Part shown: positions 22,134 through 35,335 of the stretch, piece by piece | Layout: every line of letters begins with the position of its first letter | Numbering within the stretch: position 1 is the first letter of the stretch | Assembly: GCA_964057225.1 (NCBI GenBank) | Contig: OZ059899.1 | Coordinates: forward strand, 682,001 to 746,000 | Direction of reading: 5' to 3' | Origin: Auanema rhodensis | Taxonomy: Eukaryota > Nematoda > Chromadorea > Rhabditida > Rhabditidae | Length of the DNA stretch: 64,000 nt | Made by a program: the position numbers and the translations under genes | Notes under the pieces: model-generated | Told to the model about the DNA's origin: nothing | The model's input: the letters and a program-made list of their open reading frames with translations, nothing else | The model's database searches: none

Positions 22134-22309
22134 TTTTGGAAACCGCATCTCTTTATCTTTCACGTGAAGCGAGTTACATACCATGTGCACATCACGTGTA
22201 CATTTAATTAGCATGAATTAAAGTTCACGTAAATTTCAAAGTCATGGTTACCATGAACCAATATCAATAAAAATTTGTTTTTAGACTAATATGGACATGG
22301 GGAATCTAA
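22134..22309 (+). repeat. Reference family-B monomer (176 bp)
   Basis: A typical family-B unit. It differs from family A at three linked positions: TTTTGG instead of TTTTGA at the start (common but not universal in B), CCATGTGCAC instead of CCAAGTGCAC at position 51, and GCATGAATT instead of GCATAAATT at position 82. The change at 51 enlarges the dyad GTGCAC to the 10-bp perfect palindrome ATGTGCACAT (22183-22192). Family B makes up most of 16-50 kb and 57.8-63.6 kb. Confidence 0.93.
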
Positions 22310-23893
22310 TTTTGAAAACCGCATCTCTTTATCTTTCACGTGAAGCAAGTTACATACCATGTGCACATCACGTGTACATTTAATTAGCATGAATTAAAGT
22401 TCACGTAAATTTCAAAGTCATGGTTACCATGCACCAATATCAATAAAAATTTGTTTTCAGACTAATATGGACATGGGGAATCTAATTTTGAAAACCGCAT
22501 CTCTTTATCTTCCACGTGAAGCGAGTTACATACCATGTGCACATCACGTGTACATTTAATTAGCATGAATTAAAGTTCACGTAAATTTCAAAGTCATGGT
22601 TACCATGAACCAATATCAATAAAAATTTGTTTTTAGACTAATATGGACATGGGGAATCTAATTTTGAAAACCGCATCTCTTTATCTTTCACGTGAAGCAA
22701 GTTACATACCATGTGCACATCACGTGTACATTTAATTAGCATGAATTAAAGTTCACGTAAATTTCAAAGTCATGGTTACCATGCACCAATATCAATAAAA
22801 ATTTGTTTTCAGACTAATATGGACTTGGGGAATCTAATTTTGAAAACCGCATCTCTTTATCTTTCACGTGAAGCGAGTTACATACCATGTGCACATCACG
22901 TGTACATTTAATTAGCATGAATTAAAGTTCACGTAAATTTCAAAGTCATGGTTACCATGAACCAATATCAATAAAAATTTGTTTTTAGACTAATATAGAC
23001 ATGGGGAATCTGATTTTGGAAACCGCATCTCTTTATCTTTCACGTGAAGCGAGTTACATACCATGTGCACATCACGTGTACATTTAATTAGCATGAATTA
23101 AAGTTCACGTAAATTTCAAAGTCATGGTTACCATGAACCAATATCAATAAAAATTTGTTTTTAGACTAATATGGACATGGGGAATCTAATTTTGAAAACC
23201 GCATCTCTTTATCTTTCACGTGAAGCGAGTTACATACCATGTGCACATCACGTGTACATTTAATTAGCATGAATTAAAGTTCACGTAAATTTCAAAGTCA
23301 TGGTTACCATGAACTAATATCAATAAAAATTTGTTTTTAGACTAATATGGACATGGGGAATCTAATTTTGGAAACCGCATCTCTTTATCTTTCACGTGAA
23401 GCGAGTTACATACCATGTGCACATCACGTGTACATTTAATTAGCATGAATTAAAGTTCACGTAAATTTCAAAGTCATGGTTACCATGAACCAATATCAAT
23501 AAAAATTTGTTTTTAGACTAATATGGACATTGGGAATCTAATTTTGAAAACCGCATCTCTTTATCTTTCACGTGAAGCGAGTTACATACCATGTGCACAT
23601 CACGTGTACATTTAATTAGCATGAATTAAAGTTCACGTAAATTTCAAAGTCATGGTTACCATGAACCAATATCAATAAAAATTTGTTTTTAGACTAATAT
23701 GGACATGGGTAATCTAATTTTGGACACCGCATCTGTTTATCTTTCACGTGAAGCGAGTTACATACCATGTGCACATCACGTGTACATTTAATTAGCATGA
23801 ATTAAAGTTCAAGTAAATTTCAAAGTCATGGTTACCATGAACCAATATCAATAAAAATTTGTTTTTAGACTAATATGGACATGGGAAATCTAA

Positions 23894-26005
23894 TTTTGAA
23901 AACCGCATCTCTTTATCTTTCTCGTGAAGCGAGTTACATACCATGTGCACATCACGTGTACATTTAATTAGCATGAATTAAAGTTCACGTAAATTTCAAA
24001 GTCATGGTTACCATGAACCAATATCAATAAAAATTTGTTTTTAGACTAATATAGACATGGGGAATCTAATTTTGGAAACCGCATCTCTTTATCTTTCACG
24101 TGAAGCGAGTTACATACCATGTGCACATCACGTGTACATTTAATTAGCATGAATTAAAGTTCACGTAAATTTCAAAGTCATGGTTACCATGAACCAATAT
24201 CAATAAAAATTTGTTTTTAGACTAATATGGACATGGGGAATCTAATTTTGAAAACCGCATCTCTTTATCTTTCACGTGAAGCGAGTTACATACCATGTGC
24301 ACATCACGTGTACATTTAATTAGCATGAATTAAAGTTCACGTAAATTTCAAAGTCATGGTTACCATGAACTAATATCAATAAAAATTTGTTTTTAGACTA
24401 ATATGGACATGGGGAATCTAATTTTGGAAACCGCATCTCTTTATCTTTCACGTGAAGCGAGTTACATACCATGTGCACATCACGTGTACATTTAATTAGC
24501 ATGAATTAAAGTTCACGTAAATTTCAAAGTCATGGTTACCATGAACCAATATCAATAAAAATTTGTTTTTAGACTAATATGGACATGGGGAATCTAATTT
24601 TGGAAACCGCATCTCTTTATCTTTCACGTGAAGCGAGTTACATACCATGTGCACATCACGTGTACATTTAATTAGCATGAATTAAAGTTCACGTAAATTT
24701 CAAAGTCATGGTTACCATGAACCAATATCAATAAAAATTTGTTTTTAGACTAATATGGACATGGGGAATCTAATTTTGAAAACCGCATCTCTTTATCTTT
24801 CACGTGAAGCGAGTTACATACCATGTGCACATCACGTGTACATTTAATTAGCATGAATTAAAGTTCAAGTAAATTTCAAAGTCATGGTTACCATGAACCA
24901 ATATCAATAAAAATTTGTTTTTAGACTAATATGGACATGGGAAATCTAATTTTGAAAACCGCATCTCTTTATCTTTCTCGTGAAGCGAGTTACATACCAT
25001 GTGCACATCACGTGTACATTTAATTAGCATGAATTAAAGTTCACGTAAATTTCAAAGTCATGGTTACCATGAACCAATATCAATAAAAATTTGTTTTTAG
25101 ACTAATATAGACATGGGGAATCTAATTTTGGAAACCGCATCTCTTTATCTTTCACGTGAAGCGAGTTACATACCATGTGCACATCACGTGTACATTTAAT
25201 TAGCATGAATTAAAGTTCACGTAAATTTCAAAGTCATGGTTACCATGAACCAATATCAATAAAAATTTGTTTTTAGACTAATATGGACATGGGGAATCTA
25301 ATTTTGAAAACCGCATCTCTTTATCTTTCACGTGAAGCGAGTTACATACCATGTGCACATCACGTGTACATTTAATTAGCATGAATTAAAGTTCACGTAA
25401 ATTTCAAAGTCATGGTTACCATGAACTAATATCAATAAAAATTTGTTTTTAGACTAATATGGACATGGGGAATCTAATTTTGGAAACCGCATCTCTTTAT
25501 CTTTCACGTGAAGCGAGTTACATACCATGTGCACATCACGTGTACATTTAATTAGCATGAATTAAAGTTCACGTAAATTTCAAAGTCATGGTTACCATGA
25601 ACCAATATCAATAAAAATTTGTTTTTAGACTAATATGGACATGGGGAATCTAATTTTGGAAACCGCATCTCTTTATCTTTCACGTGAAGCGAGTTACATA
25701 CCATGTGCACATCACGTGTACATTTAATTAGCATGAATTAAAGTTCACGTAAATTTCAAAGTCATGGTTACCATGAACCAATATCAATAAAAATTTGTTT
25801 TTAGACTAATATGGACATGGGGAATCTAATTTTGAAAACCGCATCTCTTTATCTTTCACGTGAAGCGAGTTACATACCATGTGCACATCACGTGTACATT
25901 TAATTAGCATGAATTAAAGTTCACGTAAATTTCAAAGTCATGGTTACCATGAACCAATATCAATAAAAATTTGTTTTTAGACTAATATGGACATGGGGAA
26001 TCTAA
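23894..26005 (+). repeat. 6-monomer HOR, two copies (1056 bp)
   Basis: Copy 1 23894-24949, copy 2 24950-26005. The order in each copy is: GGGAAATC plus TTTCTCGTG and ending ATAGACATGG; GGAAACC; GAAAACC with GAACTAAT; GGAAACC; GGAAACC; GAAAACC. The last unit has TTCAAGTAAA in copy 1 (24774) but TTCACGTAAA in copy 2 (25830). Confidence 0.78.
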
Positions 26006-29000
26006 TTTTGGAAACCGCATCTCTTTATCTTTCACGTGAAGCGAGTTACATACCATGTGCACATCACGTGTACATTTAATTAGCATGAATTAAAGTTCAC
26101 GTAAATTTCAAAGTCATGGTTACCATGAACCAATATCAATAAAAATTTGTTTTTAGACTAATATGGACATGGGGAATCTAATTTTGAAAACCGCATCTCT
26201 TTATCTTTCACGTGAAGCGAGTTACATACCATGTGCACATCACGTGTACATTTAATTAGCATGAATTAAAGTTCAAGTAAATTTCAAAGTCATGGTTACC
26301 ATGAACCAATATCAATAAAAATTTGTTTTTAGACTAATATGGACATGGGGAATCTAATTTTGAAAACCGCATCTCTTTATCTTTCACGTGAAGCGAGTTA
26401 CATACCATGTGCACATCACGTGTACATTTAATTAGCATGAATTAAAGTTCACGTAAATTTCAAAGTCATGGTTACCATGAACCAATATCAATAAAAATTT
26501 GTTTTTAGACTAATATGGACATGGGGAATCTAATTTTGAAAACCGCATCTCTTTATCTTTCACATGAAGCGAGTTACATACCATGTGCACATCACGTGTA
26601 CATTTAATTAGCATGAATTAAAGTTCACGTAAATTTCAAAGTCATGGTTACCATGAACCAATATCAATAAAAATTTGTTTTTAGACTAATATGGACATGG
26701 GGAATCTAATTTTGAAAACCGCATCTCTTTATCTTTCACGTGAAGCAAGTTACATACCATGTGCACATCACGTGTACATTTAATTAGCATGAATTAAAGT
26801 TCACGTAAATTTCAAAGTCATGGTTACCATGCACCAATATCAATAAAAATTTGTTTTCAGACTAATATGGACATGGGGAATCTAATTTTGAAAACCGCAT
26901 CTCTTTATCTTCCACGTGAAGCGAGTTACATACCATGTGCACATCACGTGTACATTTAATTAGCATGAATTAAAGTTCACGTAAATTTCAAAGTCATGGT
27001 TACCATGAACCAATATCAATAAAAATTTGTTTTTAGACTAATATGGACATGGGGAATCTAATTTTGAAAACCGCATCTCTTTATCTTTCACGTGAAGCGA
27101 GTTACATACCATGTGCACATCACGTGTACATTTAATTAGCATGAATTAAAGTTCACGTAAATTTCAAAGTCATGGTTACCATGAACCAATATCAATAAAA
27201 ATTTGTTTTTAGACTAATATGGACATGGGGAATCTAATTTTGGAAACCGCATCTCTTTATCTTTCACGTGAAGCGAGTTACATACCATGTGCACATCACG
27301 TGTACATTTAATTAGCATGAATTAAAGTTCACGTAAATTTCAAAGTCATGGTTACCATGAACCAATATCAATAAAAATTTGTTTTTAGACTAATATGGAC
27401 ATGGGGAATCTAATTTTGAAAACCGCATCTCTTTATCTTTCACGTGAAGCGAGTTACATACCATGTGCACATCACGTGTACATTTAATTAGCATGAATTA
27501 AAGTTCACGTAAATTTCAAAGTCATGGTTACCATGAACTAATATCAATAAAAATTTGTTTTTAGACTAATATGGACATGGGGAATCTAATTTTGGAAACC
27601 GCATCTCTTTATCTTTCACGTGAAGCGAGTTACATACCATGTGCACATCACGTGTACATTTAATTAGCATGAATTAAAGTTCACGTAAATTTCAAAGTCA
27701 TGGTTACCATGAACCAATATCAATAAAAATTTGTTTTTAGACTAATATGGACATTGGGAATCTAATTTTGAAAACCGCATCTCTTTATCTTTCACGTGAA
27801 GCGAGTTACATACCATGTGCACATCACGTGTACATTTAATTAGCATGAATTAAAGTTCACGTAAATTTCAAAGTCATGGTTACCATGAACCAATATCAAT
27901 AAAAATTTGTTTTTAGACTAATATGGACATGGGGAATCTAATTTTGGACACCGCATCTGTTTATCTTTCACGTGAAGCGAGTTACATACCATGTGCACAT
28001 CACGTGTACATTTAATTAGCATGAATTAAAGTTCACGTAAATTTCAAAGTCATGGTTACCATGAACCAATATCAATAAAAATTTGTTTTTAGACTAATAT
28101 GGACATGGGGAATCTAATTTTGGACACCGCATCTGTTTATCTTTCACGTGAAGCGAGTTACATACCATGTGCACATCACGTGTACATTTAATTAGCATGA
28201 ATTAAAGTTCACGTAAATTTCAAAGTCATGGTTACCATGAACCAATATCAATAAAAATTTGTTTTTAGACTAATATGGACATGGGAAATCTAATTTTGAA
28301 AACCGCATCTCTTTATCTTTCTCGTGAAGCGAGTTACATACCATGTGCACATCACGTGTACATTTAATTAGCATGAATTAAAGTTCACGTAAATTTCAAA
28401 GTCATGGTTACCATGAACCAATATCAATAAAAATTTGTTTTTAGACTAATATGGACATGGGGAATCTAATTTTGGAAACCGCATCTGTTTATCTTTCACG
28501 TGAAGCGAGTTACATACCATGTGCACATCACGTGTACATTTAATTAGCATGAATTAAAGTTCACGTAAATTTCAAAGTCATGGTTACCATGAACCAATAT
28601 CAATAAAAATTTGTTTTTAGACTAATATGGACATGGGGAATCTAATTTTGAAAACCGCATCTCTTTATCTTTCACGTGAAGCGAGTTACATACCATGTGC
28701 ACATCACGTGTACATTTAATTAGCATGAATTAAAGTTCACGTAAATTTCAAAGTCATGGTTACCATGCACCAATATCAATAAAAATTTGTTTTTAGACTA
28801 ATATGGACATTGGGAATCTAATTTTGAAAACCGCATCTCTTTATCTTTCACGTGAAGCGAGTTACATACCATGTGCACATCACGTGTACATTTAATTAGC
28901 ATGAATTAAAGTTCACGTAAATTTCAAAGTCATGGTTACCATGAACCAATATCAATAAAAATTTGTTTTTAGACTAATATGGACATGGGGAATCTAATTT

Positions 29001-32000
29001 TGGACACCGCATCTGTTTATCTTTCACGTGAAGCGAGTTACATACCATGTGCACATCACGTGTACATTTAATTAGCATGAATTAAAGTTCACGTAAATTT
29101 CAAAGTCATGGTTACCATGAACCAATATCAATAAAAATTTGTTTTTAGACTAATATGGACATGGGAAATCTAATTTTGAAAACCGCATCTCTTTATCTTT
29201 CTCGTGAAGCGAGTTACATACCATGTGCACATCACGTGTACATTTAATTAGCATGAATTAAAGTTCACGTAAATTTCAAAGTCATGGTTACCATGAACCA
29301 ATATCAATAAAAATTTGTTTTTAGACTAATATGGACATGGGGAATCTAATTTTGGAAACCGCATCTCTTTATCTTTCACGTGAAGCGAGTTACATACCAT
29401 GTGCACATCACGTGTACATTTAATTAGCATGAATTAAAGTTCACGTAAATTTCAAAGTCATGGTTACCATGAACCAATATCAATAAAAATTTGTTTTTAG
29501 ACTAATATGGACATTGGGAATCTAATTTTGAAAACCGCATCTCTTTATCTTTCACGTGAAGCGAGTTACATACCATGTGCACATCACGTGTACATTTAAT
29601 TAGCATGAATTAAAGTTCACGTAAATTTCAAAGTCATGGTTACCATGAACTAATATCAATAAAAATTTGTTTTTAGACTAATATGGACATGGGGAATCTA
29701 ATTTTGGACACCGCATCTGTTTATCTTTCACGTGAAGCGAGTTACATACCATGTGCACATCACGTGTACATTTAATTAGCATGAATTAAAGTTCACGTAA
29801 ATTTCAAAGTCATGGTTACCATGAACCAATATCAATAAAAATTTGTTTTTAGACTAATATGGACATGGGAAATCTAATTTTGAAAACCGCATCTCTTTAT
29901 CTTTCTCGTGAAGCGAGTTACATACCATGTGCACATCACGTGTACATTTAATTAGCATGAATTAAAGTTCACGTAAATTTCAAAGTCATGGTTACCATGA
30001 ACCAATATCAATAAAAATTTGTTTTTAGACTAATATGGACATGGGGAATCTAATTTTGGAAACCGCATCTCTTTATCTTTCACGTGAAGCGAGTTACATA
30101 CCATGTGCACATCACGTGTACATTTAATTAGCATGAATTAAAGTTCACGTAAATTTCAAAGTCATGGTTACCATGAACCAATATCAATAAAAATTTGTTT
30201 TTAGACTAATATGGACATGGGGAATCTAATTTTGAAAACCGCATCTCTTTATCTTTCACGTGAAGCGAGTTACATACCATGTGCACATCACGTGTACATT
30301 TAATTAGCATGAATTAAAGTTCAAGTAAATTTCAAAGTCATGGTTACCATGAACCAATATCAATAAAAATTTGTTTTTAGACTAATATGGACATGGGGAA
30401 TCTAATTTTGAAAACCGCATCTCTTTATCTTTCACGTGAAGCGAGTTACATACCATGTGCACATCACGTGTACATTTAATTAGCATGAATTAAAGTTCAC
30501 GTAAATTTCAAAGTCATGGTTACCATGAACCAATATCAATAGAAATTTGTTTTTAGACTAATATGGACATGGGGAATCTAATTTTGAAAACCGCATCTCT
30601 TTATCTTTCACGTGAAGCGAGTTACATACCATGTGCACATCACGTGTACATTTAATTAGCATGAATTAAAGTTCACGTAAATTTCAAAGTCATGGTTACC
30701 ATGAACCAATATCAATAAAAATTTGTTTTTAGACTAATATGGACATGGGGAATCTAATTTTGAAAACCGCATCTCTTTATCTTTCACGTGAAGCAAGTTA
30801 CATACCATGTGCACATCACGTGTACATTTAATTAGCATGAATTAAAGTTCACGTAAATTTCAAAGTCATGGTTACCATGAACCAATATCAATAAAAATTT
30901 GTTTTTAGACTAATATGGACATGGGGAATCTAATTTTGGAAACCGCATCTCTTTATCTTTCACGTGAAGCGAGTTACATACCATGTGCACATCACGTGTA
31001 CATTTAATTAGCATGAATTAAAGTTCAAGTAAATTTCAAAGTCATGGTTACCATGAACCAATATCAATAAAAATTTGTTTTTAGACTAATATGGACATGG
31101 GGAATCTAATTTTGAAAACCGCATCTCTTTATCTTTCACGTGAAGCGAGTTACATACCATGTGCACATCACGTGTACATTTAATTAGCATGAATTAAAGT
31201 TCACGTAAATTTCAAAGTCATGGTTACCATGAACCAATATCAATAAAAATTTGTTTTTAGACTAATATGGACATGGGGAATCTAATTTTGAAAACCGCAT
31301 CTCTTTATCTTTCACGTGAAGCGAGTTACATACCATGTGCACATCACGTGTACATTTAATTAGCATGAATTAAAGTTCACGTAAATTTCAAAGTCATGGT
31401 TACCATGCACCAATATCAATAAAAATTTGTTTTTAGACTAATATGGACATTGGGAATCTAATTTTGAAAACCGCATCTCTTTATCTTTCACGTGAAGCGA
31501 GTTACATACCATGTGCACATCACGTGTACATTTAATTAGCATGAATTAAAGTTCACGTAAATTTCAAAGTCATGGTTACCATGAACCAATATCAATAAAA
31601 ATTTGTTTTTAGACTAATATGGACATGGGGAATCTAATTTTGGACACCGCATCTGTTTATCTTTCACGTGAAGCGAGTTACATACCATGTGCACATCACG
31701 TGTACATTTAATTAGCATGAATTAAAGTTCACGTAAATTTCAAAGTCATGGTTACCATGAACCAATATCAATAAAAATTTGTTTTTAGACTAATATGGAC
31801 ATGGGGAATCTAATTTTGGACACCGCATCTGTTTATCTTTCACGTGAAGCGAGTTACATACCATGTGCACATCACGTGTACATTTAATTAGCATGAATTA
31901 AAGTTCACGTAAATTTCAAAGTCATGGTTACCATGAACCAATATCAATAAAAATTTGTTTTTAGACTAATATGGACATGGGAAATCTAATTTTGAAAACC

Positions 32001-32517
32001 GCATCTCTTTATCTTTCTCGTGAAGCGAGTTACATACCATGTGCACATCACGTGTACATTTAATTAGCATGAATTAAAGTTCACGTAAATTTCAAAGTCA
32101 TGGTTACCATGAACCAATATCAATAAAAATTTGTTTTTAGACTAATATGGACATGGGGAATCTAATTTTGGAAACCGCATCTGTTTATCTTTCACGTGAA
32201 GCGAGTTACATACCATGTGCACATCACGTGTACATTTAATTAGCATGAATTAAAGTTCACGTAAATTTCAAAGTCATGGTTACCATGAACCAATATCAAT
32301 AAAAATTTGTTTTTAGACTAATATGGACATGGGGAATCTAATTTTGAAAACCGCATCTCTTTATCTTTCACGTGAAGCGAGTTACATACCATGTGCACAT
32401 CACGTGTACATTTAATTAGCATGAATTAAAGTTCAAGTAAATTTCAAAGTCATGGTTACCATGAACCAATATCAATAAAAATTTGTTTTTAGACTAATAT
32501 GGACATGGGGAATCTAA

Positions 32518-32694
32518 TTTTGAAAACCGCATCTCTTTATCTTTCACGTGAAGCAAGTTACATACCATGTGCACATCACGTGTACATTTAATTAGCATGA
32601 ATTAAAGTTCACGTGTAATTTCAAAGTCATGGTTACCATGCACCAATATCAATAAAAATTTGTTTTCAGACTAATATGGACATGGGGAATCTAA
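32518..32694 (+). repeat. 177-bp monomer with restored CACGTG, 1
   Basis: TTCACGTAAATTTC is replaced by TTCACGTGTAATTTC (net +1), making a third full CACGTG palindrome in the unit. It also carries GAAGCAAG, ATGCACCAAT and TTTTCAG. Confidence 0.9.
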
Positions 32695-35250
32695 TTTTGA
32701 AAACCGCATCTCTTTATCTTTCACGTGAAGCGAGTTACATACCATGTGCACATCACGTGTACATTTAATTAGCATGAATTAAAGTTCACGTAAATTTCAA
32801 AGTCATGGTTACCATGAACCAATATCAATAAAAATTTGTTTTTAGACTAATATGGACATGGGGAATCTAATTTTGGAAACCGCATCTCTTTATCTTTCAC
32901 GTGAAGCGAGTTACATACCATGTGCACATCACGTGTACATTTAATTAGCATGAATTAAAGTTCACGTAAATTTCAAAGTCATGGTTACCATGAACCAATA
33001 TCAATAAAAATTTGTTTTTAGACTAATATGGACATGGGAAATCTAATTTTGAAAACCGCATCTCTTTATCTTTCACGTGAAGCGAGTTACATACCATGTG
33101 CACATCACGTGTACATTTAATTAGCATGAATTAAAGTTCACGTAAATTTCAAAGTCATGGTTACCATGAACTAATATCAATAAAAATTTGTTTTTAGACT
33201 AAGATGGACATGGGGAATCTAATTTTGGAAACCGCATCTCTTTATCTTTCACGTGAAGCGAGTTACATACCATGTGCACATCACGTGTACATTTAATTAG
33301 CATGAATTAAAGTTCACGTAAATTTCAAAGTCATGGTTACCATGAACCAATATCAATAAAAATTTGTTTTTAGACTAATATGGACATTGGGAATCTAATT
33401 TTGAAAACCGCATCTCTTTATCTTTCACGTGAAGCGAGTTACATACCATGTGCACATCACGTGTACATTTAATTAGCATGAATTAAAGTTCACGTAAATT
33501 TCAAAGTCATGGTTACCATGAACTAATATCAATAAAAATTTGTTTTTAGACTAATATGGACATGGGGAATCTAATTTTGGACACCGCATCTGTTTATCTT
33601 TCACGTGAAGCGAGTTACATACCATGTGCACATCACGTGTACATTTAATTAGCATGAATTAAAGTTCACGTAAATTTCAAAGTCATGGTTACCATGAACC
33701 AATATCAATAAAAATTTGTTTTTAGACTAATATGGACATGGGAAATCTAATTTTGAAAACCGCATCTCTTTATCTTTCTCGTGAAGCGAGTTACATACCA
33801 TGTGCACATCACGTGTACATTTAATTAGCATGAATTAAAGTTCACGTAAATTTCAAAGTCATGGTTACCATGAACCAATATCAATAAAAATTTGTTTTTA
33901 GACTAATATGGACATGGGGAATCTAATTTTGGAAACCGCATCTCTTTATCTTTCACGTGAAGCGAGTTACATACCATGTGCACATCACGTGTACATTTAA
34001 TTAGCATGAATTAAAGTTCACGTAAATTTCAAAGTCATGGTTACCATGAACCAATATCAATAAAAATTTGTTTTTAGACTAATATGGACATGGGGAATCT
34101 AATTTTGAAAACCGCATCTCTTTATCTTTCACGTGAAGCGAGTTACATACCATGTGCACATCACGTGTACATTTAATTAGCATGAATTAAAGTTCACGTA
34201 AATTTCAAAGTCATGGTTACCATGAACCAATATCAATAGAAATTTGTTTTTAGACTAATATGGACATGGGGAATCTAATTTTGAAAACCGCATCTCTTTA
34301 TCTTTCACGTGAAGCGAGTTACATACCATGTGCACATCACGTGTACATTTAATTAGCATGAATTAAAGTTCACGTAAATTTCAAAGTCATGGTTACCATG
34401 AACCAATATCAATAAAAATTTGTTTTTAGACTAATATGGACATGGGGAATCTAATTTTGAAAACCGCATCTCTTTATCTTTCACGTGAAGCAAGTTACAT
34501 ACCATGTGCACATCACGTGTACATTTAATTAGCATGAATTAAAGTTCACGTAAATTTCAAAGTCATGGTTACCATGAACCAATATCAATAAAAATTTGTT
34601 TTTAGACTAATATGGACATGGGGAATCTAATTTTGGAAACCGCATCTCTTTATCTTTCACGTGAAGCGAGTTACATACCATGTGCACATCACCTGTACAT
34701 TTAATTAGCATGAATTAAAGTTCAAGTAAATTTCAAAGTCATGGTTACCATGAACCAATATCAATAAAAATTTGTTTTTAGACTAATATGGACATGGGGA
34801 ATCTAATTTTGAAAACCGCATCTCTTTATCTTTCACGTGAAGCGAGTTACATACCATGTGCACATCACGTGTACATTTAATTAGCATGAATTAAAGTTCA
34901 CGTAAATTTCAAAGTCATGGTTACCATGAACCAATATCAATAAAAATTTGTTTTTAGACTAATATGGACATGGGGAATCTAATTTTGAAAACCGCATCTC
35001 TTTATCTTTCACGTGAAGCGAGTTACATACCATGTGCACATCACGTGTACATTTAATTAGCATGAATTAAAGTTCAAGTAAATTTCAAAGTCATGGTTAC
35101 CATGAACCAATATCAATAAAAATTTGTTTTTAGACTAATATGGACATGGGGAATCTAATTTTGAAAACCGCATCTCTTTATCTTTCACGTGAAGCAAGTT
35201 ACATACCATGTGCACATCACGTGTACATTTAATTAGCATGAATTAAAGTT
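32610..35250 (+). repeat. 15-monomer HOR block (2641 bp), type copy
   Basis: It runs from one CACGTGTAATTT marker to the next. Repeated exactly at 39125-41765. An expanded 17-monomer version lies at 35251-38243 and 41766-44758. In the expanded version two extra units appear, one between CTAAGATGG and AATAGAAATTT (distance 1038 to 1214 bp) and one between CACCTGTAC and the next CACGTGTAATTT (561 to 737 bp). Both insertions are exactly 176 bp. Confidence 0.85.
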
Positions 35251-35335
35251 CACGTGTAATTTCAAAGTCATGGTTACCATGCACCAATATCAATAAAAAT
35301 TTGTTTTCAGACTAATATGGACATGGGGAATCTAA
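35159..35335 (+). repeat. 177-bp monomer with restored CACGTG, 2
   Basis: Same change as 32518, 2641 bp downstream. Confidence 0.9.

Larger units (their letters stand above)
20550..32186 (+). repeat. Core family-B domain, left part
   Basis: About 66 consecutive 176-bp B monomers with no net length change. From 20374 to 32518 there are exactly 69 periods of 176. Internal repeats include a 13-mer (ACATTGGG at 21239/23527, 2288 bp) and a 6-mer (23894-26005). Additional ACATTGGG marks at 27751, 28807, 29511 and 31447 give irregular 6-, 4- and 11-monomer spacings. CTTCCACGTG occurs near 22511 and 26911. No A unit is present. Confidence 0.82.
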
